Shown here piece after piece: positions 43,811 to 51,608 of a stretch of DNA of 64,000 bases. The DNA is from Martinezella dioscoreae (lineage in GTDB: Bacteria; Pseudomonadota; Alphaproteobacteria; Rhizobiales; Rhizobiaceae), in NCBI RefSeq assembly GCF_009176305.1, contig NZ_BLAJ01000001.1, positions 62,001 through 126,000 of the forward strand, in the 5' to 3' direction. The notes under the pieces were generated by a model. The model did not search any database. It was not told the DNA's origin and worked only from the letters and a program-made list of their open reading frames with translations. The translations under genes and the position numbers were made by a program. Within the stretch, counting starts at the first letter, position 1. Each line of letters begins with the position of its first letter.

Positions 43811-44647
43811 GTGAGCGCCTTACTGCACATTTTCCGGATACCCCGGAAGTTTGTCGTCATGATCGGCGGAGTGGCCTTTCTCATAGGCTGCTCCGGCGTA
43901 TTGGCGCTTTATGTCGGCAAGGACAGGCTGCTCGGCCTTGCCTCCGCATCTCCTAACGGGCTTCAGTGCACCGACGTCAATCTTGTCACGATCCGCAAGG
44001 ATAACCGTTTCTGGGTTCGCAAATATATCCGCACGGAGCCGACCGATGGGCTGACGCGTGTCAGGACTGCGCTCCGGGTTGCCAAGGCTGTCTATCAGGA
44101 ACAGAAACCGGATCTCGTTCAGGTTGTGGTTCTTGACAGAAATGGGCCGACATTGCGGTCTGACTTGCGTGGCCGGGCGCTGGGGGCCGATGTCGTTTAC
44201 GTGCCGCATCCAGACAAGCTTGTCGATGGCAGTTCCGAGGCACCGCTGACGGCACGCTATTATGATGGCGGTGCGAGCAATGCCGGCCTGTTTTATGGTG
44301 AGCAGATTACTATGCTGCCGCAGGATATCGATGCGGCGATCGCGGGGTTGAAGAATCTGACGGACTGCGACAACGCGCTGGCGGCAGACAATGGCGGCGA
44401 CGCCAAGAAGGACAAGATGAAGGCGGCGATCGCCGCGGAGGAGAAAGCGGCCGCAAATCAAGCGGAGGGCCACGATGCCAAACCGCAGCTGCCGGAACCG
44501 AAATCGACCGGCAATGTGCAGCCGGGCTATGATGCGAATGGTGATTTCATCGGGGCCGATGCCGGGGCGAAGGAAAAAAGCCCGTCACCGGGATTGGACC
44601 CGACCATGACGGGCGCCGCCGACCGCCGCTCGCCCGTCACCAACTGA
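43811..44647 (+). CDS. unknown membrane-anchored protein, GTG start
   Basis: I do not recognise a named family. The 278-residue product has a short basic N-terminus (FRIPRKF), one hydrophobic helix at about residues 16-36 with a Cys inside it, then a soluble domain of about 170 residues (CTDVNLVTIRKDNRFWVRKY, DLVQVVVLDRNGPTLRSDLRGRALGADVVYVP) and a low-complexity Ala/Lys/Glu and Pro/Gly tail of about 90 residues. The GTG at 43811 with GGAG nine bases upstream is preferred; the ATG at 43859 would cut the helix. It is probably periplasmic and tethered. It is divergent from the LysR gene. Confidence 0.75.
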   Translation: MSALLHIFRIPRKFVVMIGGVAFLIGCSGVLALYVGKDRLLGLASASPNGLQCTDVNLVTIRKDNRFWVRKYIRTEPTDGLTRVRTALRVAKAVYQEQKPDLVQVVVLDRNGPTLRSDLRGRALGADVVYVPHPDKLVDGSSEAPLTARYYDGGASNAGLFYGEQITMLPQDIDAAIAGLKNLTDCDNALAADNGGDAKKDKMKAAIAAEEKAAANQAEGHDAKPQLPEPKSTGNVQPGYDANGDFIGADAGAKEKSPSPGLDPTMTGAADRRSPVTN

Positions 44648-44688
44648 TCAAAAGCGGATTTGCGCTATCGGGCGGAAAGGCTGATGCC

Positions 44689-44973
44689 TCATTCCGCCAG
44701 ATGTTTCTCGCCGATAGCCTGGTAGAGCGCGAAGAGCGCCTCGTGGACTTCGCCGGCAAGACGGTAGAAGTCCGGATTCGCCAGAATGGCGGGGTGCTGC
44801 AGCAGCTGGTCGTCGGTCATGTCGAGCATGATCGACGCCGTGTGCATCGCTTCGTGGCAACCGAACGTTCCCGGTGCGTATTGTGAGAGATCGATGTCGC
44901 CGATCTCGGCAATATCGGCCAGCCGCTGATGCTCGCTGTCGGCATCTGCCGCCGATATCTCTTTACCCGTCAT
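44689..44973 (-). CDS. small conserved-looking acidic protein of unknown function
   Basis: This 94-residue soluble protein has no membrane segment or signal peptide. It is mostly helical in appearance, with the central motif YAPGTFGCHEAMHTASIMLDM (one Cys and two His) and an acidic N-terminus. AAAGGTG lies before the ATG at 44973. It follows lysS by 37 bases on the same strand, so it is probably the third gene of the gltX-lysS operon. No function can be assigned. Confidence 0.72.
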   Translation of the reverse strand: MTGKEISAADADSEHQRLADIAEIGDIDLSQYAPGTFGCHEAMHTASIMLDMTDDQLLQHPAILANPDFYRLAGEVHEALFALYQAIGEKHLAE

Positions 44974-45010
44974 GATACGCACCTTTGATGTTCGAGGGAC
45001 GGAACCGGCC

Positions 45011-46507
45011 TCAATCGGCCTTGTTGCGGCGGGCCGGGAAAAGGATGATGTCGCGGATCGACGGCGAGTTGGTCAAAAGCATGATGAGGCGGTCCACACC
45101 GATGCCGAGACCGCCTGCGGGCGGCATGCCCTGATCGATCGCGTCGAGGAATTCTTCGTCGAGCTCCTTCTGCTTTTCGCCGCGCGCATGCGCCTGCTCG
45201 AGCTGCTCGACCATGCGGGCGCGCTGTTCTTCCGGATCGTTGAGCTCCGAGAAAGCGTTGCCAAGTTCCCAGGCGTTGCAATAGGTCTCGAAACGTTCGA
45301 CAAGGCGCGGTTCGCCCGGCACTTCCTTGGCGAAGGGCGAGATGTCCTTCGGGAAATGCGTGACGTGCGCCGGCTGGATCAGCGTACCCTCAACCTTCTC
45401 CTCGAAGATGAAGGCCAGGCATTCGCCCCAGGTGGCGTCCTTCTCGACGGCAAAGCCGGCGGCCTTGGAGGCGTCGCGAGCTTCCTCGTCGGTCTTGATC
45501 GCCAGGAAGTCGATGCCGGTTGCTTCCTTGACGGCATCGGGCATCGGCACGCGGCGGAACGGACCCTTGAAGGAAATCTGCTTGTCGCCGAAGGCGAATT
45601 CGGTGCTGCCGTGGATCGACATGGCGAGCGTGGAGAACAGCCGCTCGACGAGGTCCATGATGTCCTCGTAGTCGGCATAGGCCCAGTAGCACTCCATCAT
45701 CGTGAATTCCGGATTGTGCCGGGTGGAGACGCCTTCGTTGCGGAAGTTGCGGTTGATCTCGAATACCTTGTCGGTGAGGCCCGAAACCAGCGTGCGTTTC
45801 AGGAAGAGTTCCGGCGCGATGCGCAGGTACATGTCGAGCTTCAGCGTGTTGTGATGCGTCTTGAACGGCTCGGCGGTAGCGCCGCCATAAACCGAATGCA
45901 GCATCGGCGTTTCGACTTCCATGAAGCCGTCATTCTCCATGAAGCGGCGGATGCCGGAAACGATGCGGCTGCGCTGCTGGAAGCGGAGCTTCGATTCCTC
46001 GTTGGTCATGATGTCGAGATGGCGCTTGCGGTAGCGCAGCTCGATATCGGAAAGGCCGTGCCACTTTTCCGGCATCGGCAGGAGCGACTTCGTCAGCATG
46101 GTGATTTGCTGGGCGTTGATGGTCAGCTCACCGCGCTTGGTGCGGCGCACGACGCCGGTGACGCCGATGATGTCGCCGATATCGATCATTGGCAGCAGTG
46201 AACGTGCTTCTTCCGAGGTCACGTCCTTGTGGCTGAAGATCTGGATCTTGCCGGACGCGTCGTGGATATCCATGAACATGCCGGAGTTGCGCGAGGAATA
46301 GACGCGGCCGGCAACGGTGACGACATCGCCGGTTTCCGTATCCGGCTCCAGGCCTTCGTATTTCGCAGCGAGTTCGGCATTGGTCATGGTCCGGTGGAAA
46401 TGCGCCGGATAGACGTCGCCGATCTGTTCGCGCAGCAGCTTCAGCTTCTGGCGGCGAACTTCCGTTGCGTCGGAGGAGAGGGCGGATGCTTCGGTCTTGT
46501 CGTTCAT
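45011..46507 (-). CDS. lysS: lysyl-tRNA synthetase, class II
   Basis: This 498-residue enzyme charges tRNA-Lys. It has an N-terminal OB anticodon-binding domain (VVTVAGRVYSSRNSGMFMDIHD, about 70-150) and the class II core with motif 1 (GFMEVETPMLHSVYGGATAEPF), motif 2 (FEINRNFRNEGVSTRHNPEFTMMECYWAY) and motif 3 (GLGIGVDRLIMLL). The ATG at 46507 is chosen; 20 upstream codons are in frame but overlap the end of gltX. Note that it is the class II form; many alphaproteobacteria use the unrelated class I enzyme. Confidence 0.97.
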   Translation of the reverse strand: MNDKTEASALSSDATEVRRQKLKLLREQIGDVYPAHFHRTMTNAELAAKYEGLEPDTETGDVVTVAGRVYSSRNSGMFMDIHDASGKIQIFSHKDVTSEEARSLLPMIDIGDIIGVTGVVRRTKRGELTINAQQITMLTKSLLPMPEKWHGLSDIELRYRKRHLDIMTNEESKLRFQQRSRIVSGIRRFMENDGFMEVETPMLHSVYGGATAEPFKTHHNTLKLDMYLRIAPELFLKRTLVSGLTDKVFEINRNFRNEGVSTRHNPEFTMMECYWAYADYEDIMDLVERLFSTLAMSIHGSTEFAFGDKQISFKGPFRRVPMPDAVKEATGIDFLAIKTDEEARDASKAAGFAVEKDATWGECLAFIFEEKVEGTLIQPAHVTHFPKDISPFAKEVPGEPRLVERFETYCNAWELGNAFSELNDPEEQRARMVEQLEQAHARGEKQKELDEEFLDAIDQGMPPAGGLGIGVDRLIMLLTNSPSIRDIILFPARRNKAD

Positions 46508-46523
46508 GGTTTTAAAGTCCGGT

Positions 46524-47981
46524 TCAATTCTTCGGGCCGACGAGGGTCGCAACGGTCTGCGCGGCAAGTTTCAGCCGCTGGCGCACGACGGAGCGGCCGA
46601 GGATCGCCATGCTATCGAAAAGCGGCAGGGAGCGCGAGGAGCCCGATACGGCGACGAAAAGCGGGGCAACGATGACCTTCAGCTTCTTGCCCATGCGGTC
46701 GGCAATGGCGCGCAGCTCGGCTTCGATCGTCTCGACGTTCCATTCGAGGATCTTTTCAAGGTCCGGCTGTACCGTGTTGAGGATCTCAAGCAATTCTTCC
46801 GGCGTCGACTTGATCTTGGCGAAGGCCGAAGGATCGAGGTTGAGATCGGATTTGAACAGGAAGCCTGTGAGGTCGGGCAGCTCGCCGAGCTTGGTGATGC
46901 GCGACTGCGAGAGCTTCAGACCTTCCTTCAGGCGGTCGTTTTCCATTGCCCAGGTCAGGACGCGGTGCTGGAACTCTTCTTCCGAGAGCTTCTCGCGGAT
47001 CCAGCGGCCGTTCAGCCAGTCGAGCTTCTGGATGTCGAAGATGGCCCCGGCCTTGGACAGGTTTTCCGGATCGAACTTTTCGGCAAGTTCGTCCATGGTC
47101 AAAAGCTCTTCACCTTCGGCGATCTGGATGAAGAACAGGCCGAGGAAGTTCATCAGCGCCTCGGGAATGTAGCCGAGAGCCGTATAATAGGAGATCGACG
47201 TCGGGTTCTTGCGCTTCGACAGTTTCGACTTGTCGGCATTGCGCATCAGCGACAGGTGCATGAACACCGGCGGCTCCCAGCCGAGATACTGATAGATCAG
47301 AATGTGCTTCGGCACCGAGGCGAGCCATTCCTCGCCGCGCGCGACATGGGTGATCTTCATCAGATGGTCGTCGACCACGTTGGCCATGTGATAGGTCGGC
47401 ATGCCGTCGGCCTTGAGGAGAACCTGCATGTCGACGGCATCCCACGGGATTTCGACATCGCCGTAGACGCCATCATGGAACTTGCAGGAGCCTTCGGTCG
47501 GGATCTTCATGCGCACGACATGCGGCTCGCCGGCAGCGACGCGTGAGGTCACTTCTTCGGCCGAAAGGTTCAGACAATGGCCGTCATACTTCGGCGGCAG
47601 ACCGGCGGCGCGCTGCGCCTCGCGCATCTTTTCCAGGCGCTCCGGCGTGCAGAAGCAGCGAAAGCCATGGCCGTTTGTGACGATCTGCTCGACATAGGGC
47701 TTGTAGAGGTCCTTGCGGTCGCTCTGGCGATAGGGGCCGTAGGGGCCGCCGATATCGGGACCTTCGGACCATTTCAGGCCGCACCATTTCAGAGCGTCGA
47801 GCACCTTGGTCTCGAATTCCGGGGTGGAGCGGGTCGCGTCGGTATCCTCGATGCGCAGGATGAACTCGCCGCCGTGTTTCTTGGCGAAGAGATAGTTGAA
47901 CAGCGCGATATAGGCGGTACCGACATGCGGCTCGCCGGTGGGGGAGGGTGCGATGCGGACGCGAACGCCTGAAGTGGTCAT
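46524..47981 (-). CDS. gltX: glutamyl-tRNA synthetase
   Basis: This 485-residue class I synthetase has VRIAPSPTGEPHVGTAYIAL with the HIGH-type motif, ILRIEDTDATRS, CTPERLEKMREAQ, and the KMSKS-type loop SKLSKRKNPTS. The C-terminal anticodon-binding region is shorter than in E. coli. Alphaproteobacteria often have two GltX enzymes that charge tRNA-Glu and tRNA-Gln for later amidation; I cannot tell which one this is. It is the first gene of the operon with lysS, 16 bases apart. Confidence 0.96.
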   Translation of the reverse strand: MTTSGVRVRIAPSPTGEPHVGTAYIALFNYLFAKKHGGEFILRIEDTDATRSTPEFETKVLDALKWCGLKWSEGPDIGGPYGPYRQSDRKDLYKPYVEQIVTNGHGFRCFCTPERLEKMREAQRAAGLPPKYDGHCLNLSAEEVTSRVAAGEPHVVRMKIPTEGSCKFHDGVYGDVEIPWDAVDMQVLLKADGMPTYHMANVVDDHLMKITHVARGEEWLASVPKHILIYQYLGWEPPVFMHLSLMRNADKSKLSKRKNPTSISYYTALGYIPEALMNFLGLFFIQIAEGEELLTMDELAEKFDPENLSKAGAIFDIQKLDWLNGRWIREKLSEEEFQHRVLTWAMENDRLKEGLKLSQSRITKLGELPDLTGFLFKSDLNLDPSAFAKIKSTPEELLEILNTVQPDLEKILEWNVETIEAELRAIADRMGKKLKVIVAPLFVAVSGSSRSLPLFDSMAILGRSVVRQRLKLAAQTVATLVGPKN

Positions 47982-48341
47982 TTTGTTTGCCCGTCATAAA
48001 AGGCCGGGCCGCGCTTGGGACAAGCGCCGTCCAGCCGAAAATGTCTATCTGGATCAGGAAACCGGCCGGAAAAGGGCATCTTGCCGCTTCTATCAGCGTT
48101 TTCCGTATGGCTGGCCTTAGGCCATATTCAAAGGATGACGTCAAGGGAAACTGCGCCGTAAGAGCAGGCAGAGGCACCGAGGACGCTGTGCTGCATCGAA
48201 AAGGGCCGGCCTTCCAATTTCGCCAAGCATCTTTACTCTTCGTAAGTGTTTCAGAAGAAAAGCCTTACGCTTGCCGAATTTGATTTGCAATTTTCGCGGC
48301 AGTGGCAAAGTAGGTTTTCAATCGTTCATTCCGGGGATACC
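47982..48341. other. 360-base gap between gltX and the exported protein gene
   Basis: This region holds the promoter side of gltX on one strand and of the small exported protein on the other. I see no gene in it. An inverted pair CGTAAG/CTTACG lies near 48241-48270 and could form a weak hairpin. No RNA gene was recognised. Confidence 0.4.
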
Positions 48342-48752
48342 ATGAAGAAACTGATTTTGTGCTTGCTATTGGCTGTCTCGATGGTCGACGCAGCCGCGGC
48401 CCAATCGACCATCACACGGGACAGTTCCGCCCGACTGATCGAGTCTTACCGCGCCTATATCGGCAATGACGATCTTTACAATTCCAAAGGCGAACGCCTG
48501 ACGCTGCCCTGGCAGATCATCCGCCAGGACCGCGCCAACTATCACGCCTATCGCCGCCGCGACCGTGGCGACCAGGGCGACAGTTTCTTCTCGCAGGCTT
48601 CCAATCGTCAGAATCTGGAAGCCATGCTGGCCAATGGCAATATCGCAAACGATGCCGGAAACCTCATCGTGCGCGGCAATGTCTGGATCAAGGTCGATAT
48701 TTACGGACATGGCGATGTCGGCCAGTGGGTCGACATCCATGTTCAGGATTGA
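48342..48752 (+). CDS. small exported protein of unknown function
   Basis: The 136-residue precursor has a clear signal peptide (MKKLILCLLLAVSMVDAAAAQ, cleaved after AAA near residue 20). The mature part of about 115 residues is polar with many Asn, Asp, Arg and Tyr (SYRAYIGNDDLYNSKGERLT, GNIANDAGNLIVRGNVWIKVDI) and looks beta-rich. I recognise no family. The ATG at 48342 begins the signal peptide; the open frame upstream to 48246 is not supported. It is convergent with the TerC gene. Confidence 0.75.
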   Translation: MKKLILCLLLAVSMVDAAAAQSTITRDSSARLIESYRAYIGNDDLYNSKGERLTLPWQIIRQDRANYHAYRRRDRGDQGDSFFSQASNRQNLEAMLANGNIANDAGNLIVRGNVWIKVDIYGHGDVGQWVDIHVQD

Positions 48753-48797
48753 CCGATGTGATGAAGCTGCACCTCGTTATTGGCGCGGCTTTCTCGG

Positions 48798-49541
48798 TCA
48801 ATGGCCGCCGGATGCCTTCTTGCGGCGGTTGCGCGCCATCATGTTGAGCACTTCGACCAGGGCGGAGAAGGCCATGGCGGCGTAGATGTAGCCCTTGGGA
48901 ACATGCACGCCCATGCCTTCGGCGATCAGCGTCGTGCCGATCATCAGCAGGAAGGCGAGCGCCAGCATGACGATGCTCGGGTTCTTCTCGATGAAGTTGG
49001 CGAGCGGATTTGCCGCGACCAGCATGACCGTGACTGCGGCGATAACGGCGACGAACATGATCGGCAGGTGCGGCGTCATGCCGACGGCGGTGATGATGCT
49101 GTCGATCGAGAAGACCAGGTCGAGCAGCAGGATCTGGCCGATCGCCGAGGCGAAGGTCGTGGTCGTCGATTTGGCGATGAAATCCTCGCCCTGTTCCTGA
49201 GGGTCGACGTTGTGATGGATCTCCTTCGTCGCTTTCCAGACGAGGAAGAGGCCGCCGCCGATGAGGATCACGTCCTTCCAGGAGAAGCCCTGGCCGAAGA
49301 TTTCGAAGACGGGCTGGGTCAGCTGGACGATCCAGGCGACGGTTCCGAGCAGCGCGAGGCGCATGATAAGGGCGAGGCCGATGCCGATCTTGCGGGCTCT
49401 GTCACGATGCTCCGGCGGCAGCTTGTTGGTGAGGATCGATATGAAGATCAGGTTGTCGATGCCGAGGACCACCTCCATGACGACAAGCGTGACGAGCGCC
49501 ACCCACGCTCCCGGGTCCTGTATCAGCCCCATGATATCCAT
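48798..49541 (-). CDS. TerC-family integral membrane protein
   Basis: This 247-residue protein has about seven helices and the family's paired acidic motifs in membrane segments: [13 protein letters not shown] near residue 28 and [14 protein letters not shown] near residue 128. TerC proteins are linked to tellurite resistance and to metal-ion export or metal loading of secreted enzymes. The ATG at 49541 follows AAAGGGGGAC. The frame is open 36 codons upstream, but those codons are not hydrophobic-leader-like. It stands alone and is convergent with the exported protein. Confidence 0.9.
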   Translation of the reverse strand: MDIMGLIQDPGAWVALVTLVVMEVVLGIDNLIFISILTNKLPPEHRDRARKIGIGLALIMRLALLGTVAWIVQLTQPVFEIFGQGFSWKDVILIGGGLFLVWKATKEIHHNVDPQEQGEDFIAKSTTTTFASAIGQILLLDLVFSIDSIITAVGMTPHLPIMFVAVIAAVTVMLVAANPLANFIEKNPSIVMLALAFLLMIGTTLIAEGMGVHVPKGYIYAAMAFSALVEVLNMMARNRRKKASGGH

Positions 49542-49637
49542 TGAATGTCCCCCTTTGATCAGCATTCGCCGATGCTGACCCCCAGCACGGCCGCTCCAGA
49601 ATGGCCGTAATGTAAGGAGCACAACCGTCCGTACAAG

Positions 49638-49662
49638 CGCCGCCACCAATTTCGTGGCGGCG
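49638..49662. terminator. strong GC hairpin between the AraC and TerC genes
   Basis: CGCCGCCAC (49638-49646) pairs exactly with GTGGCGGCG (49654-49662) around CAATTTC. It is just after the stop of the AraC-type gene on the minus strand. The tail on that strand (CTTGTAC) is only weakly T-rich, so termination is probable but not certain. Confidence 0.5.
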
Positions 49663-49698
49663 GCCTTGTTTCAAGGGCTCTGTTCCCAGGCTTGGTTT

Positions 49699-50538
49699 TC
49701 AGGCGTCCAGGGGTATCCAGATTTCCGTCACGCCCATGCCGGTGCGCGGATCGAAGCGGTCGTCATAGCGTTCCATCATGTCGGGTGTGCCGGCATGCTG
49801 TTGACCCGATTGCGGCAGCCATTCGCCGAAGATCTGATGCACCGTGGCGGAAATGCCGGAGATATGGCCGCGATGCGTGAAGATCGCATAGCGCTGCTGC
49901 GGCAGCTTCACCGTCACGAAGCCTTCTGGCAAGCCGTCGGCGGCGGAAACTTCGGCTGCCGACATATAGCGGAAGCTTTCGCTGCCTTCTTCCGCCTGGG
50001 TGCAGACGCCATAGGCGACATTGCCGATCTGGCCGGGAATATGGCCGAAATGCTCGTTGAATTTCTGCCAGAGCGAGGGGATGGCCTCTGTCGCCTCATA
50101 GGCATAGGTTTCCGCAAGACCGGCAAGCAGCATCGCGGGATGGGTCTCGAAGCGCGGTGCATCGAGCTTGGGAAGGCGGGTGTCGTCCATTCTGATCGGC
50201 TCCTGTAGAGCGAGGTTGCGAACGTGTCCTTGTTTGCGTAGGCTTTCCGGCGTCATGCCGAATTGCTCGCGGAAGGCACGGGTGAAAGCCTCGTGCGAGC
50301 CGTAGCCGGCATCGAGGGCAACCTGGAGAATGGAAGAGGAGCCGTCGATCAGTGCGAGAGCCGCTTCGCTGAGGCGGCGGTTCCGGATATAGCTGCTGAT
50401 CGAGTGACCGGTCGTCATGCCGAAGACGCGCGAGAGATGAAAGCGCGACAGCCCGGCCGTCTCGGCGATCTCGTCGAGCGAGATGTCGGATTTAAAATGG
50501 CTTTCGATAAACCATATCGCTCTGCCGATCGCGCTCAT
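49699..50538 (-). CDS. AraC-family regulator with GyrI-like effector-binding domain
   Basis: This 279-residue regulator has two N-terminal helix-turn-helix motifs (ISLDEIAETAGLSRFHLSRVF and ILQVALDAGYGSHEAFTRAFREQFGMTP) in the first 110 residues, followed by a GyrI/BmrR-type ligand-binding domain (about 125-279; VAYGVCTQ, YAIFTHRGHISGI, MERYDDRFDP, VTEIWIPLD). The layout matches Rob/SoxS-like regulators that bind small hydrophobic compounds and control efflux. The ATG at 50538 follows AGGGGAG. The nearby TetR/EmrAB efflux locus could be a target, but this is only suggested by distance. Confidence 0.9.
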   Translation of the reverse strand: MSAIGRAIWFIESHFKSDISLDEIAETAGLSRFHLSRVFGMTTGHSISSYIRNRRLSEAALALIDGSSSILQVALDAGYGSHEAFTRAFREQFGMTPESLRKQGHVRNLALQEPIRMDDTRLPKLDAPRFETHPAMLLAGLAETYAYEATEAIPSLWQKFNEHFGHIPGQIGNVAYGVCTQAEEGSESFRYMSAAEVSAADGLPEGFVTVKLPQQRYAIFTHRGHISGISATVHQIFGEWLPQSGQQHAGTPDMMERYDDRFDPRTGMGVTEIWIPLDA

Positions 50539-50655
50539 TTTCAACTCCCCTGGTTGCCGGGCCAGTCATAGGCCTGTGGCGGCGGCAATGCTTGATCGCC
50601 ATTGCGGAGTTGAATGACTACACCGTTGCGGCCAGCGGGAGAGGCCTGTTCATCC

Positions 50656-50748
50656 CAGAGCAGTTCAGTTTTTCACGGAATCTCCGAACCGCTCTATTCA
50701 CGCAATTCCGGGCGAAAAACCGCTGCACACTTTCCCTGGAATTGCTCT
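50656..50748. repeat. rhizobial palindromic intergenic element (RIME-like), copy 2
   Basis: It matches the element at 3801-3903 with a few changes and a short deletion in the linker. The first stem is CAGAGCAGTTC/GAACCGCTCT, and the second is GCAATTCC (about 50702) with GGAATTGC (about 50738). It ends at the TetR stop codon, so it lies immediately downstream of that gene and could act on its message. The rest of the gap to the AraC gene (50539-50655) shows nothing further. Confidence 0.72.
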
Positions 50749-51427
50749 AATCCCTGCGATCCGGACCGTAGCCCGCCAGGAAGACGCGGACGGCGCCGCG
50801 CACGACATAGTCGATCTCTTCCTTCGACGGCGGCTGTTCCATGTCGCCGAAGAGCCGCAGCTTGAAATAGCCGCCGCTGGCCATTTCCAGGAAGTGGCGG
50901 GCAGCCATGTCGAAGTCGTCGATCTTGAGATGGCCGGCGGCAACCTGCCGCTCGAGGAAGCCGCGCAGCACCGTGCGCAGATTTTCGGGGCCGGTGAAGA
51001 AGCGTTGACAGAGCGAGGGCATGCGTTCGCGCACGCCGATGACCGTGCGCATTGCGCTGATGGTCTTATCCGAGGTGACGTGCGTGACGAAGACGATGCC
51101 GAAATCATAAAGCGAGGTCGTGACATCCGCTTCGTCTGAAAGGGCATTGCGGACAAGGTTGACGAAATGGGTGCGCTCGCTCTCCATCATGGCGGCGAAC
51201 AGATCTTCCTTGTTGGCAAAATAGACGTAGAGAGTGCCCTTGGAAACGCCCGCCTCGCGGGTGACATCGTTCATGCTCGCCGCATCGAAGCCCATTTTCA
51301 TAAAGACACGCTTGGCGCCTTCGAGAATCTGATGACGCTTGGCAGGGTCCTCGCCGGCTGCCCAGCGCCCACCGGAGCCCGGCGCAGGCGCGTTCAATAC
51401 GGCGGCATTTTGGGATTCGTGTTTCAT
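50747..51427 (-). CDS. TetR-family repressor of the efflux pair
   Basis: This 226-residue regulator has an N-terminal region with the helix-turn-helix ASMNDVTREAGVSKGTLYVYFANKEDLF and a C-terminal all-helical ligand pocket as in AcrR-like proteins. It is divergent from the HlyD/EmrB pump genes, and two palindromes with GAACCG half-sites lie between, so drug-responsive repression of the pump and of itself is likely. The ATG at 51427 is chosen; a start 13 codons earlier is open but has no better ribosome site. Confidence 0.9.
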   Translation of the reverse strand: MKHESQNAAVLNAPAPGSGGRWAAGEDPAKRHQILEGAKRVFMKMGFDAASMNDVTREAGVSKGTLYVYFANKEDLFAAMMESERTHFVNLVRNALSDEADVTTSLYDFGIVFVTHVTSDKTISAMRTVIGVRERMPSLCQRFFTGPENLRTVLRGFLERQVAAGHLKIDDFDMAARHFLEMASGGYFKLRLFGDMEQPPSKEEIDYVVRGAVRVFLAGYGPDRRD

Positions 51428-51500
51428 CGGCTCTTTCACTGTCTCCTTTACGCGATACTCGATCACTTTTTCTGAATCTTAAACAGATTCGCGAAATAAA

Positions 51501-51518
51501 TCGAACCGCTCAGTTCGA
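51501..51518. promoter_or_regulatory. imperfect palindrome, candidate TetR operator 1
   Basis: TCGAACCGCTCAGTTCGA has the same half-site (CGAAC-G) as the perfect palindrome at 51562, with one mismatch between the arms. It is 73 bases from the TetR start and probably overlaps its promoter. Confidence 0.6.
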
Positions 51519-51561
51519 TATCTCTTGATATGGCGTGAGAAAGGCTCTATGTCAATTGAAC

Positions 51562-51577
51562 CGAACCGTTCGGTTCG
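51562..51577. promoter_or_regulatory. perfect palindrome, candidate TetR operator 2
   Basis: CGAACCGTTCGGTTCG is a 16-base perfect palindrome, 31 bases before the start of the HlyD-type gene and 61 bases (about six helical turns) from operator 1, centre to centre. Binding here would block the pump promoter. Confidence 0.65.
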
Positions 51578-51608
51578 ATTATTTTGCCAGATTTTCGGTG
51601 GTAGGGAA

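Noticed and set aside
46497..47546. Plus-strand open frame of 349 codons opposite gltX
   Set aside because: Antisense to a synthetase gene with all expected motifs; no independent support.
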